In this document: positions 17,702-26,214 of the stretch, piece after piece
Numbering within the stretch: position 1 is the first letter of the stretch
Layout: every line of letters starts with the position of its first letter
Assembly (NCBI RefSeq): GCF_017826695.1
Contig: NZ_JAFFZW010000007.1
Location: 62,001-126,000 of the forward strand
Source: Pseudomonas alliivorans
GTDB taxonomy: Bacteria; Pseudomonadota; Gammaproteobacteria; Pseudomonadales; Pseudomonadaceae
DNA length: 64,000 bases
Direction: 5' to 3'
Notes under the pieces: generated by a model
What the model saw: the letters and a program-made list of their open reading frames with translations, nothing else
Told to the model about the DNA's origin: nothing
Databases searched by the model: none
Translations under genes and position numbers: made by a program

Positions 17702-19897
17702 ATGCGTACCCGGTTGCTGACCGTTACAGCGGTCATGGTGGGCTCTGCCCTTCTCAATCAGGCCAATGCCAGTGGCGACGATTCCTGCTACCCATCCTGG
17801 ACGGTGCTCAAGGAGAATCTGGATGCGTGCAGCAACCTGCCATTCCTGAGCCCGGGCAATGACAGCGAGGTGAATCTGCGCCTGCTGCTGGCCGACCAGG
17901 GGCTGAACACGTTCCAGTTGTCAGGCGAGAAAAATCTGGAGCGGGACGAGGGTTTTGGCGCAGTGCCGTTCTCGCTGTTTCGCTTCGGCACGACTGACCT
18001 GGCAATGGCTGCAGATAACGTTGAGGACGTAAGGCCCGGCGAGCCAACACCTGCGGCGGCGCAATCACCACTGACAGCGATGCTCGAAAAGCTCGGACTG
18101 ACGCGCGCCGTTACTCCGGCGGCAGGTGATGAGTTCCTGTCCGGCGAAGGGAGTCGCTGTCGCAGCAACTCCGATGAAAATGCCCAGTCATTTATCAGCG
18201 AGGTGCTGGCCAGCAAAGACTTGACCGATACCGAACGCAAGGCACTGGCAGAGAGCCGCATGCAGATGCTGGGTGCCTGCACCTGGGACGCAGACACACG
18301 GGAAGCACTGCAACCGAAAGCGCTCGAATCCGTTACCGGCAAGGCGTTCGCCACGTACCTGCGCGCCGCCAGTGCCTTCTACAACGGCAATTTCGATGAA
18401 GCACTGACAGGCTTCACCGCGCTGTCGGACAGCCCACAACCCTGGCTCAAGCAAACCGCCGTGTACATGACTGCCCGTACGAAACTGAACAGCGCTCAGG
18501 AGGACGTGTTCGACGAATACAGCCAACTGCAGCGCGACAAGGTCGACAAAGCCGCGCTCGCAGACGTCGAAACCTCGTTCAAACGGTATCTGGACAGCTA
18601 TCCCGACGGTGATTACGCAGATTCGGCCCAAGGGCTTTTGCGGCGGGTGCACTGGCTGGCGGGCGATGACGTGAAACTGGCCGAGGATTATGCCTGGCAG
18701 CTTGAACAGCAAGGCAAAGCGTCGGCTGACCTTGAGCCAATCGTTATCGAGATGGACCGGGCCGTATTGGGCAGCGACAGACAAAACCTGCGCACACCCT
18801 GGATGTTGGCGGTCACCGATCTGATCCGCATGCGCGAAACATCCAGCCCCAGATTGAGCGAAGCCGGTCTGAAAACTCAGGAACCGTTGTTTGCCGAGCA
18901 ACCTGAGCTCTATCGCTATCTGCAAGGCGCACTTGCGCTGTATGTCCTCGATAACCCGGACCAGGCCCTTGAACACCTGCCTAAAGAGCTGCCCGAGCAC
19001 TTAGACTACCTGACGTTCAGCCAGCATCTGCTGCGGGGTCTGGCGTTGCAGACTCGCCAGGATTTCAAGGGTGCACAGACGCTGTGGCTGGAAATGCTGC
19101 CCCGCGCCACTCAGCCGCTGCAACGCGAACAACTGGAACTGGCGCTGGCCATGAGTTTCGAACGCGACGAACAGCTCTCCAGCGTGTTCGCCGCCGACTC
19201 GCCGATTCGCTCCGCCAAAGTGCGTTATATATTGCTCAGCCGTGTTGCCGATGCCGACCTGCTGCGCAGGCAGACGACTCAAGGCCTGACCGAGACCGAG
19301 CGCAACACAGCGCTGTTCGTCCTGCTGTACAAAGACCTGATGCGCAGCCGATACGCAGATTTTGCCGAAGACCTGAAACGTCTCCCGGAAAAACTGCCGG
19401 AAGATAATCTGGGTTACGCCTTGGGCTACACCTATGAAAAAGGTCCCTCGCTGAGCCTGTTTCAATGGCCGGGGAGCAAAGCCGAATCCGACTACACCTG
19501 CCCCGCTGTCGTGCAGACGGCCGCCGCGCTGAATCTCAATGCCAAGGACCCCAAAGCGCTGAACTGCATGGGCGAGTTTATCCGGGCCAACAGCCTGGAC
19601 GGCATGCCGCTGGACAGCAAGCGCAACGCCGATACTCTGGGCGGCAGCGCACCAGGCTTCAGCGGTGAAGTGTTTTCACGACTGGAAGGCTACAAGGCCG
19701 TCATCGGTAACCCGAAGGCGCCGCGTGACGAAAAGGCTTACGCGCTCTTTCGAGCGGTCAACTGCTACGGCCCTTCGGGTTATAACACCTGCGGCGGCAA
19801 GGAAGTCGAACCCTCTGTGCGCAAGGGCTGGTTCCGCCAGTTGAAAAAGGACTTCGCCAGCACCCAATGGGGCCAGACCCAGCAGTACTATTGGTGA
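17702..19897 (+). CDS. Secreted cysteine-rich protein of unknown function, TPR-like
   Basis: 731 residues with AAGGAC ahead of ATG 17702. A signal peptide is evident (TVTAVMVGSALLNQANA). The mature protein holds at least nine Cys, clustered near both ends (SCYPSW, LDACSN; CYGPSGYNTCGG), suggesting disulfides in the periplasm or outer membrane. The middle has repeated helical pairs (AFYNGNFDEALTGF, GDYADSAQGLLRR, QPELYRYLQGALALYVLDN) resembling tetratricopeptide or Sel1 repeats, though not canonical. I do not recognise a named family. Its stop overlaps the start of the DUF3142 gene, so the two are translationally coupled and probably act together. Confidence 0.75.
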   Translation: MRTRLLTVTAVMVGSALLNQANASGDDSCYPSWTVLKENLDACSNLPFLSPGNDSEVNLRLLLADQGLNTFQLSGEKNLERDEGFGAVPFSLFRFGTTDLAMAADNVEDVRPGEPTPAAAQSPLTAMLEKLGLTRAVTPAAGDEFLSGEGSRCRSNSDENAQSFISEVLASKDLTDTERKALAESRMQMLGACTWDADTREALQPKALESVTGKAFATYLRAASAFYNGNFDEALTGFTALSDSPQPWLKQTAVYMTARTKLNSAQEDVFDEYSQLQRDKVDKAALADVETSFKRYLDSYPDGDYADSAQGLLRRVHWLAGDDVKLAEDYAWQLEQQGKASADLEPIVIEMDRAVLGSDRQNLRTPWMLAVTDLIRMRETSSPRLSEAGLKTQEPLFAEQPELYRYLQGALALYVLDNPDQALEHLPKELPEHLDYLTFSQHLLRGLALQTRQDFKGAQTLWLEMLPRATQPLQREQLELALAMSFERDEQLSSVFAADSPIRSAKVRYILLSRVADADLLRRQTTQGLTETERNTALFVLLYKDLMRSRYADFAEDLKRLPEKLPEDNLGYALGYTYEKGPSLSLFQWPGSKAESDYTCPAVVQTAAALNLNAKDPKALNCMGEFIRANSLDGMPLDSKRNADTLGGSAPGFSGEVFSRLEGYKAVIGNPKAPRDEKAYALFRAVNCYGPSGYNTCGGKEVEPSVRKGWFRQLKKDFASTQWGQTQQYYW

Positions 19898-20628
19898 TGC
19901 GCCCAAGGCTCCAGCACTGCCTGGCCCTGCTTTGTCTTTTGACGTTCGGGCAGGCAGACGCTGGGGTCAAGGCTGAAGAGTACGATGCGTTCTGGCTGTG
20001 GGCGGGCGTCAGGCCGCAGCCAGTGATGGATCAGGCAAAAACCCTGTATGTGCTGCAAGGCCAGGTCAGCACTTCGCGCCGCGATCCGCAGCAACGTGTC
20101 AGCTTCATTGCGCAAGGCATCTCGGTCACGCGCTTGCCGCAGGAGCACGTGTGGCTGGTCTACCGCGCTCACACCTTGCGCTGGCCGGAGTCTGTCTACC
20201 GGCAACTGCTTGGTCAGGCTCAGCGCTGGAAGGCATCCGGCACCCGAGTGATCGGCATCCAGATCGACTTCGACGCCCGTACCCGCTACCTGAACGAGTA
20301 CGTAGATTTCCTCCGCGACCTGCGCAAGCGCCTGCCTGAAGACTATCGATTGAGCATCACCGGCCTGATGGACTGGAGCAGCAATGCCGACATCACCGCT
20401 ATCGGCGAGCTGAAAGGCGTGGTGGACGAAGTGGTGGTGCAGACCTATCAGGGTCGCCACAGCATCCCGGATTACGCTGCGTACCTGCCCCGCCTCGGTC
20501 GTCTCGGCCTGCCGTTCAAGGTCGGCCTGATTCAAGGCGGTGACTGGCAGGCACCGGGCTATCTGAGCGATAGCCCATGGTTCAAGGGTTACGTGGTTTT
20601 CCTGCAGAATCCCTCGACTCAGCGCTGA
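19897..20628 (+). CDS. DUF3142 family secreted protein
   Basis: 243 residues; the ATG at 19897 overlaps the preceding TGA by one base (TGATG). A short signal peptide (HCLALLCLLTFGQADA) is followed by YDAFWLWAGVRPQP, and IQIDFDARTRYLNEYVDFL with ITGLMDWSSNAD and VVQTYQGRH; this layout is that of DUF3142, a TIM-barrel-like domain reminiscent of glycoside hydrolases with acidic residues at strand ends. An enzymatic role on a periplasmic glycan is inference. Coupled to the 731-residue protein before it. Convergent with the hydrolase at 20619, overlapping by 10 bases. Confidence 0.78.
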   Translation: MRPRLQHCLALLCLLTFGQADAGVKAEEYDAFWLWAGVRPQPVMDQAKTLYVLQGQVSTSRRDPQQRVSFIAQGISVTRLPQEHVWLVYRAHTLRWPESVYRQLLGQAQRWKASGTRVIGIQIDFDARTRYLNEYVDFLRDLRKRLPEDYRLSITGLMDWSSNADITAIGELKGVVDEVVVQTYQGRHSIPDYAAYLPRLGRLGLPFKVGLIQGGDWQAPGYLSDSPWFKGYVVFLQNPSTQR

Positions 20629-21176
20629 GAGAGAATCTGCGCTGTGGACAGTACCGTGGCGTATTCGCCGTGCAGATTGGCCAGTGACATGGCGTGCACC
20701 TCTTCGGCACTTCGCGGCGTTCCGAAAAAGTCTGCCTGATCGAAGGTAAAACAGGCGTCGTGCGCAACAATCACTTCGAACCCCAGATTGCCGCCGCTGC
20801 GCGCAGTGGATTCCACCGAGTTGTTGGTGACAACGCCTGCGATCACCACCTGCCTGATCCCGTCGGAACGCAGCCACATTTCCAGAAACGATCCGCAAAA
20901 GGCATCAGGCACTTGCTTGCTCAGTTCCCGCTCGTCCGCGTGCGGCGCAAAGGCTGGCTGATATTCCACGCCGGACTGCTCGGGCCAGAACACCGAAGAA
21001 GGCGACGTAGAGAAATGCCTGACGTGAAATACCGGACGACCGGCTTCCCGCCATGCTGACAGCAACTCGGACATGCGCTCTTCGGCCTGCGGGTTGTTGC
21101 GCCGCCCCAGTTTAGGGTGATTGATGCCCTGTTGCATGTCGATCAGGATCAGCGCGCTATCGGGATGAACGTCCAT
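20619..21176 (-). CDS. Isochorismatase-fold hydrolase, catalytic Cys replaced by Ser
   Basis: 185 residues. LILIDMQQG gives the conserved Asp (D13) and ELSKQVPDAF the Lys (K87). The third active-site residue, Cys in the nicotinamidase/N-carbamoylsarcosine group, falls in AGVVTNNSVEST, where it is Ser120. True isochorismatases also lack this Cys, so non-covalent chemistry is possible; function cannot be assigned. The protein is cytosolic, single-domain and of normal length for the family. Neighbours give no pathway. A second protein with the same replacement is at 50654. Confidence 0.85.
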   Translation of the reverse strand: MDVHPDSALILIDMQQGINHPKLGRRNNPQAEERMSELLSAWREAGRPVFHVRHFSTSPSSVFWPEQSGVEYQPAFAPHADERELSKQVPDAFCGSFLEMWLRSDGIRQVVIAGVVTNNSVESTARSGGNLGFEVIVAHDACFTFDQADFFGTPRSAEEVHAMSLANLHGEYATVLSTAQILSQR

Positions 21177-21323
21177 CAGGGTTGATTTCCTTGAAATTCG
21201 AGCTTGCGACAGTAGTCCTAACCTGCGCTCGGTTCCAGTGCGGTATCAGCCGCCAGACAGCTTATTGCGACTACGCTGTCTACGCACATCCACTTTCCGT
21301 CGCCTCAAACATTGGAGAACACC

Positions 21324-22073
21324 ATGATTCAGCATCCGAACCTCGCCGGAAAAGTCGCCTTCGTTCAAGGCGGCTCTCGTGGTATCGGCGCAGCCATTGT
21401 CCAGCGCCTGGCCAAGGAAGGCGCCGCCGTGGCCTTCACCTATGTCAGCTCCGAAGAAGCTGCGCTGGAGATTCAGGGCAGCATCACCGCCAATGGTGGC
21501 CGCGCACTGGCCATTCTGGCCGACAGCGCCGATGAAAAAGCCATCCGCCAGGCGATTCAAACCGCAGCTGAAAACCTCGGCGGGCTGGATATTCTGGTCA
21601 ACAACGCAGGCGTGCTGGCCATTGCCCCACTGAACGAATTCACCGTGCAGGACTTTGACCGAACCCTGGCCATCAATGTGCGCAGCGTGTTCATCGCCAG
21701 CCAGGAAGCCGCCCGCCACATGGGCGAAGGCGGACGCATCATCAACATCGGCAGCACCAACGCCGACCGCATGCCGTTTGCTGGCGGTGCGACGTACGCC
21801 ATGAGCAAATCAGCTCTGGTCGGCCTGACCAAAGGCCTGGCACGCGACCTCGGCCCGCAAGGCATCACCGTGAACAACGTCCAGCCCGGCCCGGTCGACA
21901 CCGACATGAACCCCGCGCACGGCGAATTCGCTGAAAGCCTCAAAGCCATGATGGCGATCCCGCGTTACGGCAAGAGCGAGGAAATCGCCAGCTTCGTCGC
22001 CTACCTCGCCGGCCCCGAAGCGGGTTACATCACCGGCGCCAGCCTGACCATCGACGGAGGCTTCGGCGCCTGA
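21324..22073 (+). CDS. Short-chain dehydrogenase/reductase (FabG-like)
   Basis: 249 residues from ATG 21324 with GGAG 6 bases upstream; TTG 21312 is also in frame. The cofactor loop reads VQGGSRGIGAAI, with Gln where the family usually has Thr (TGxxxGxG). NNAG, the catalytic Ser (GSTNADRM) and Y-AMS-K follow, and the C-terminus GASLTIDGGFGA is typical of 3-oxoacyl-ACP reductase-like SDRs. NADP(H) preference is suggested by the Ser/Arg in the loop. Divergent from the isochorismatase-fold gene; the two may share a regulator. Substrate unknown. Confidence 0.88.
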   Translation: MIQHPNLAGKVAFVQGGSRGIGAAIVQRLAKEGAAVAFTYVSSEEAALEIQGSITANGGRALAILADSADEKAIRQAIQTAAENLGGLDILVNNAGVLAIAPLNEFTVQDFDRTLAINVRSVFIASQEAARHMGEGGRIINIGSTNADRMPFAGGATYAMSKSALVGLTKGLARDLGPQGITVNNVQPGPVDTDMNPAHGEFAESLKAMMAIPRYGKSEEIASFVAYLAGPEAGYITGASLTIDGGFGA

Positions 22074-22206
22074 GCGCAGCCATCGAACGACACGACTGGC
22101 CGGCCCGGCCTTCTCATAAACCCCGGAGCCAGCCAGCCTGCGCAGACCTTTCAGCGGACAGACCGCGTTTTTCTGCTTAACCGCATGAAAATTCTGAAAA
22201 AAAGTT

Positions 22207-22235
22207 TTGCGTTCCGAAAAGCTTTCGACTACATT
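22207..22235 (+). promoter_or_regulatory. Probable sigma-70 promoter of tRNA-Ser
   Basis: TTGCGT (22207-22212) and TACATT (22230-22235) are separated by exactly 17 bases, about 40 bases before the mature tRNA, and followed by a G/C-rich start region as is usual for stable RNA promoters. Confidence 0.55.
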
Positions 22236-22273
22236 AGCGCGCCTCGACAGACACAACGTTGTCAGCGAGATAC

Positions 22274-22363
22274 GGTGAGGTGTCCGAGTGGCTTAAGGAG
22301 CACGCCTGGAAAGTGTGTATACAAGAAATTGTATCGAGGGTTCGAATCCCTCCTTCACCGCCA
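22274..22363 (+). tRNA. tRNA-Ser (anticodon GGA)
   Basis: 90 bases with encoded CCA. Acceptor stem GGTGAGG pairs with CTTCACC, and GGTTCGAATCC is the T-arm. The anticodon arm is CACGC-CTGGAAA-GTGTG with GGA at 34-36, and there is a long variable arm as expected of class II tRNA-Ser (TATACAAGAAATTGTATC). It reads UCC and UCU codons. A terminator follows 14 bases later. No duplicate of its 3' end was seen in the window, so there is no sign of an island inserted here. Confidence 0.96.
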
Positions 22364-22376
22364 TATTCGATACACG

Positions 22377-22416
22377 AAAAGCCCCGACCTTCCCTGCGAA
22401 CGTCGGGGCTTTTTCG
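22377..22416 (+). terminator. Rho-independent terminator of tRNA-Ser
   Basis: AAAGCCCCGAC / GTCGGGGCTTT arms (22378-22412) around a 13-base loop, then a T-run. Confidence 0.9.
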
Positions 22417-22778
22417 TTTGCGCATGGTTTTCCTGCAAACCGACGCCGTCATCAGCGGGTACATTGGTGAGATAACAGACCTGCTGGGCGATAGGCTCGG
22501 GCTAGGCAAAAAGTGCGCAGACGCTTTTCTCGTTATTATAGAGCTTCTGGCACTGCTGTCTGGTGATCGAAACCCAGCTCCAGCTCGAATGGGAAGACGA
22601 GTAGAAGATGCCTGGGTGCCTGCGATGTATTTTGGCAAGCCTGGTTTCATTTACTCATCTGTGGGTCATGCACAGCGTTGGACGGCTAGCGGTATACGCT
22701 ACAGGAACATCCGGTATCAATGCTCGACACGGAGCCGCGTCAAACCATGCAACCGACGCAGAACTCAAGGAAAACGGT
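22417..22778. other. Gene-poor stretch before the membrane protein
   Basis: No convincing gene. The reading frame of the downstream membrane protein is open back to ATG 22608 and ATG 22668, but neither has a ribosome site. Another plus-strand frame (22259-22789) runs through the tRNA and its terminator and is spurious. The rest probably holds the promoter and leader. Confidence 0.4.
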
Positions 22779-23594
22779 TTGAGACCTGAAAGACATGGGC
22801 AGGCGCTATGCCTGGCCGCTGTGCCGTTGTGTGCTGGCATCGTGTTTGCGATCACCCGCGCGATAACCGAAGTCTGGAATGGAGAAAACCTGATGCCGGG
22901 TTTTCTCTACGGCTGCTTCATCGGGGTTGTCCTGGGCATTCCGTTATGGCTGCGCAGCGAGGCCAAAGGTAACAACGCCAAGGGCCGCTACCTGTTCAAC
23001 GCGCTGATTCAAGCTCTGGCCGCATGGGTGCTGGCTGGCGCCTCACTCAACAGCCTGCCACTGGCCATAGGTCGTGGCATCGCTCTCGGATTACTCTTTT
23101 CAGCCACGATCTACGGCATTCAAATATTGTGCAAGAGCGATAACCAGAGCCACCCGACGAAGCGCGCTGCTCTGTATGCCGTGCCGCTGTCCGGCGCACT
23201 GACACTGGGGACGACCACAATACTGGCTTTCTCCGGTCCCGACATCGGTCTGTCGGCATTTGTTATGGCATGTCTGGTCGGGGCATTTCTGAGCATGCTC
23301 GCTGGCTGGCCAGTCTTGTGGTTTATCGAGCGCTATCTGAAGACGCCGCTGCGTTACATCGCGGGAGGTATTGTCACCGGGTTGCTGATTTGGCTGTGCT
23401 TTACCCTGGAAAACCTTGTCCATGCCATGCACGCGATGTTGTCGGCAGGCGATCATGCCTTGCCGAAGTCCTTCCTGGAAGGCGCGGTATTTTTCGCATT
23501 TACAGGCATGCTGGCGGGCATGGTTTGTACGGGAATCATTCTGGGCTGTGAGCGCCTCGGCTTGAATCGTCGTGGTTCCAGCCTGCGCCCATGA
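22779..23594 (+). CDS. Multi-pass membrane protein of unknown function
   Basis: About 271 residues from TTG 22779, chosen because AAGGAAAA lies just upstream; ATG 22668 or 22608 would add 37 or 57 poorly conserved-looking residues. Seven to eight hydrophobic segments are visible (LCLAAVPLCAGIVFAI, FLYGCFIGVVLGIPLWL, ALIQALAAWVLAGASL, IALGLLFSATIYGIQIL, AALYAVPLSGALTL, GLSAFVMACLVGAFLSMLA, YIAGGIVTGLLIWLCF, GAVFFAFTGMLAGMV). No family recognised; it resembles other poorly described Pseudomonas inner-membrane proteins. Monocistronic, with its own terminator. Confidence 0.6.
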   Translation: MRPERHGQALCLAAVPLCAGIVFAITRAITEVWNGENLMPGFLYGCFIGVVLGIPLWLRSEAKGNNAKGRYLFNALIQALAAWVLAGASLNSLPLAIGRGIALGLLFSATIYGIQILCKSDNQSHPTKRAALYAVPLSGALTLGTTTILAFSGPDIGLSAFVMACLVGAFLSMLAGWPVLWFIERYLKTPLRYIAGGIVTGLLIWLCFTLENLVHAMHAMLSAGDHALPKSFLEGAVFFAFTGMLAGMVCTGIILGCERLGLNRRGSSLRP

Positions 23595-23604
23595 ATATTG
23601 AACG

Positions 23605-23635
23605 AAGCCCCTGAATAGCAGGGGCTTTCGATTTT
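23605..23635 (+). terminator. Rho-independent terminator of the membrane protein
   Basis: AAGCCCCTG / CAGGGGCTT arms (23605-23627) with a 5-base loop, then TCGATTTT. Confidence 0.82.
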
Positions 23636-23740
23636 AACGGCAGAACGCCGTGGCACTGTGGGGCCTGCAGGTCATGAACCCTCGTCACCCAGCCGGGTGC
23701 GAGAGCTTTTCAGGAATCAGACTGGGGGCATTCTGATAAA

Positions 23741-24907
23741 TCAAGCCAGGTCAGTCAGCACCCGCAGGAATCCCAGGCCCTGCTCACCCAGTTTCTGCCT
23801 GAAGAACAGCTCTGCGCCCGTCGCCACGCTGTGGTTGGCGCTGCGACAGAAGCGGTAGACCAGGTCGACAATCGCTTGCTCATCGGGCGCTTGCCGGGTG
23901 ACCGGATCGCAGTGCACCAGCAGCAGACAGCGCAAGGCCAGAGTCCGCAGCGCCAGTGTGCATGCCCACTGACTCAGGCTTGTGCCGTAGTCCTGGCCAT
24001 ACGCGGTGGTCGAGATGAATGGAAAGCCGGTGCGGGACATCTCGGCGCAGACAAAGCGTTTCAAGACAGGCTCCAGGGTCTGCCCGGCCTGCCCGCCGGC
24101 CAGGTCCAGAAACTCGGTTTTAAGCCGCATGCCCTGAGGCTGATCACCTTGGGCCGGCGTGACGTCAACCGAGCGGATGACCTGCTCGCGCATCGCCTCT
24201 GTCACGCCTGGCCCGTTGAGCATCTGGATCAACACCACCATGACCGGATCGACATTCGGCGCCTCGCCCGAGCCGGCAGGCGTCTGGTAATCCATGATCA
24301 GCCCGGGCAGTGCGTAAAACCAGTCCTCACAGGCAATGTTTTCCAGCTTTAGCGCCAGGTCCAGCACCCTCAGCAAAGCGTGACGGGTGGTCTGCTGGCT
24401 CTGAAGCACCAGCTCGTTCAGTTGCTGAACGACAGCGGCGCGCTGCTCCGCATCGATGCCTGGGAAATCCTTGTCCGGATACGCAGAAAGCGTCCTGTCT
24501 TCCACCGTGACCTGCGCTGGCGCAAAGGGTGTCGCACTTTTGAGAACCAGCCGCACGATTTCGGGACAGCTCATACTGGCCGATCCGGTCAGCGCGCCGT
24601 TGATACGCCGGTACATGCGCGGATAGATTCGGCAGGTGTCGGAAAGCGCATCTTCGCCGTGGGTCGCATGAACGGAGCAGCGCCCGTTGTCGAACGCCAC
24701 GCAGTCGCCGTCGGTCTTTTTCATCCAGGTGCCGCCGTCATCCTTGACTATCAGGTTAAGCAACTGGGGCAGTTTCTGATCCCAGAGTTCTACGGTCCTG
24801 GGCCCTACCGATACCGGCCAGACCTTGCAACAGTTGTCCTCGCAACGCTCGGCAAGGCATGAGAATTCTTTGACGAACTGAAAAGTGCTGACAGCCTGCT
24901 GAGCCAT
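23741..24907 (-). CDS. fliB: FliB-type (flagellin lysine-N-methylase family) protein
   Basis: 388 residues from ATG 24907, with AGGA 8 bases upstream; TTG 24955 has none. The N-terminus has a Cys cluster C17-x4-C22-x3-CC(26-27), then DGDCVAFDNGRCSVH and DTCRIYPR, the pattern of the FliB / YkgJ-like family whose cysteines bind a metal or cluster. In Salmonella FliB methylates lysines of flagellin; other hosts carry homologues of untested role. No flagellar gene lies in this window, so the target may be elsewhere in the chromosome or different. Cytosolic; monocistronic. Confidence 0.8.
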   Translation of the reverse strand: MAQQAVSTFQFVKEFSCLAERCEDNCCKVWPVSVGPRTVELWDQKLPQLLNLIVKDDGGTWMKKTDGDCVAFDNGRCSVHATHGEDALSDTCRIYPRMYRRINGALTGSASMSCPEIVRLVLKSATPFAPAQVTVEDRTLSAYPDKDFPGIDAEQRAAVVQQLNELVLQSQQTTRHALLRVLDLALKLENIACEDWFYALPGLIMDYQTPAGSGEAPNVDPVMVVLIQMLNGPGVTEAMREQVIRSVDVTPAQGDQPQGMRLKTEFLDLAGGQAGQTLEPVLKRFVCAEMSRTGFPFISTTAYGQDYGTSLSQWACTLALRTLALRCLLLVHCDPVTRQAPDEQAIVDLVYRFCRSANHSVATGAELFFRQKLGEQGLGFLRVLTDLA

Positions 24908-25064
24908 GATCGTGTCCTGGACGATGAGATGGCAATGGGTGGTCAGGCCGGGCAACTGGTTCCATGCCGCATGCTCTGAATGGCCGGAGGTTTCAGCGCA
25001 ACAATGACTGCGTTAGCATGCACCGCTTGAACATCTGGCTGTGCAGACCCGCGATGGGAGATCG

Positions 25065-25433
25065 ATGAAAAAGACTGCGTTATTCCTGCTCGCGCTGGCG
25101 ATACACGCGACGGCTCAAGGGGCTGGCGATGCAGAAGCCGGGAAGGCGGTATTCACCCGTCTCTGCTCAGGCTGCCACAAGATCGGACCCGGTGCCCGCA
25201 GCGCCTTTGGCCCACCACTCAACGGCATCATCGGAAGCAAGGCAGGCCAGCATCCTGACTATGTGTACACGGACGCGATGAAAAACTCAGGCATCACCTG
25301 GACCCGCGAGCAACTCACCACCTACATCAAGGATCCGGGGGACGTCGTACCCGGCACGCGCATGAAGCTGTGGTGGATGGGTAACGACCAGCGTATGGAA
25401 GACCTGCTGGAATACCTCGACGCAAACAAATGA
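25065..25433 (+). CDS. Secreted monohaem class I c-type cytochrome
   Basis: 122 residues from ATG 25065 with GGGAG upstream. Signal peptide KTALFLLALAIHATAQG, then GKAVFTRLCSGCHKIG with the CxxCH haem site, and PGTRMKL giving the probable axial Met. PPLNGIIGSKAG and YIKDP also fit class I cytochrome c of the c550/c2 type. It should carry single electrons in the periplasm. No oxidase or dehydrogenase gene adjoins it, so its partner is unknown. Confidence 0.92.
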   Translation: MKKTALFLLALAIHATAQGAGDAEAGKAVFTRLCSGCHKIGPGARSAFGPPLNGIIGSKAGQHPDYVYTDAMKNSGITWTREQLTTYIKDPGDVVPGTRMKLWWMGNDQRMEDLLEYLDANK

Positions 25434-25445
25434 CCCCCTGAAATG

Positions 25446-25471
25446 AAAAGCCCCCGAATCGCTTCGGGGGC
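25446..25471 (-). terminator. Rho-independent terminator of the small acidic protein gene
   Basis: GCCCCCGAA / TTCGGGGGC arms (25450-25471) with a 4-base loop. The T-rich tail lies on the minus strand (complement of GAAATGAAAA), so it serves the gene at 25491; it may also stop transcripts from the cytochrome. Confidence 0.8.
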
Positions 25472-25490
25472 CAGTACTTGTTCTGTCGGC

Positions 25491-25655
25491 TTATTTGTCA
25501 GATTCGTAGGGCGGGTAATCGTCCTGGGTGCCGTGCTCCTTGGCAGGCGTTTTCGCGGGCTTGACCGGGTCAACTTGCGGATCGCCGGCATCCGGTGATT
25601 CGGTATTGAAATCCGGTTTGTCGGTACTGTTGTCACTTGGCTTGTTGCCAGTCAT
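25491..25655 (-). CDS. Small hydrophilic, probably disordered protein
   Basis: 54 residues from ATG 25655, with GGAGG 5 bases upstream. The sequence is rich in Asp, Pro, Lys and Thr (DPVKPAKTPAKEHG, YPPYESDK), without membrane segments or cysteines, so it is likely unstructured. No family recognised; proteins of this kind are common in Pseudomonas and some are stress-related. It has its own terminator, which supports a real gene. Confidence 0.6.
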   Translation of the reverse strand: MTGNKPSDNSTDKPDFNTESPDAGDPQVDPVKPAKTPAKEHGTQDDYPPYESDK

Positions 25656-25803
25656 AGACGCCTCCATAGGGTTAAACATACAACCTGTTCTTCAGAGGCT
25701 TGATTGGCTCAGGCGTGCGACGGGACTGACGAACGGAGCTGCCACGAACACTTTGCGCCGCGCACAAGGGCTGGTAGCCTTGCGCCACTCACGGAGGATG
25801 ACG

Positions 25804-26211
25804 ATGAAAAGGCTTTCAATGCTGCTCGCGATCACAGCGGCGGCGGGTTCAGGCATGGCGCACAGCGAGATCTTCAAATGCACGTCGGCGCAGGGCCATG
25901 TGAGCTACGCGGCCATCCCCTGCGAGGGCGCGGCAGAGACTGCGATTCAACGACCCGGTCCGCCGAAAATGCTGCGTCAGGGCGAACCCGTCGACCATGC
26001 CCACAAGGTCAATCTGAAGGCCACTGAATACCTGCAAGTCAGCGGCCGCGCCAAGGTCAATGTGTACGAAACGGAAAGCTATAAAGCTTTTCAAAGAAGT
26101 CATCTACCGCCGCCAGGCGTGCCCTCGCAATGTCAGAGTCCACGCTATGACAGTCAATGTTTTGATCCGTCGGGCGGCGCTTCATTCGCAAAACCCGGAC
26201 TTGGCCATTGA
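25804..26211 (+). CDS. DUF4124-type periplasmic protein
   Basis: 135 residues from ATG 25804 (GGAGG 6 bases upstream; ATG 25798 is too close). Signal peptide LLAITAAAGSGMAHS, then EIFKCTSAQGHVSYAAIPC, the DUF4124 signature with its two Cys. The C-terminal part adds another Cys pair (SQCQSPRYDSQC). Function unknown; DUF4124 proteins are usually small secreted proteins of proteobacteria. Convergent with the EthD-like gene, 3 bases apart. Confidence 0.78.
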   Translation: MKRLSMLLAITAAAGSGMAHSEIFKCTSAQGHVSYAAIPCEGAAETAIQRPGPPKMLRQGEPVDHAHKVNLKATEYLQVSGRAKVNVYETESYKAFQRSHLPPPGVPSQCQSPRYDSQCFDPSGGASFAKPGLGH

Positions 26212-26214
26212 GCC

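Noticed and set aside
22259..22789. 176-residue ORF across tRNA-Ser
   Set aside because: It reads through the tRNA and its terminator; no protein features.
22274..23600. Genomic island inserted at tRNA-Ser
   Set aside because: No integrase, no repeat of the tRNA 3' end and no break in base composition were seen downstream.
23645..23665. sigma-54-like TGGCACT...GC
   Set aside because: The GC is one base too close to the GG and no plus-strand gene follows.
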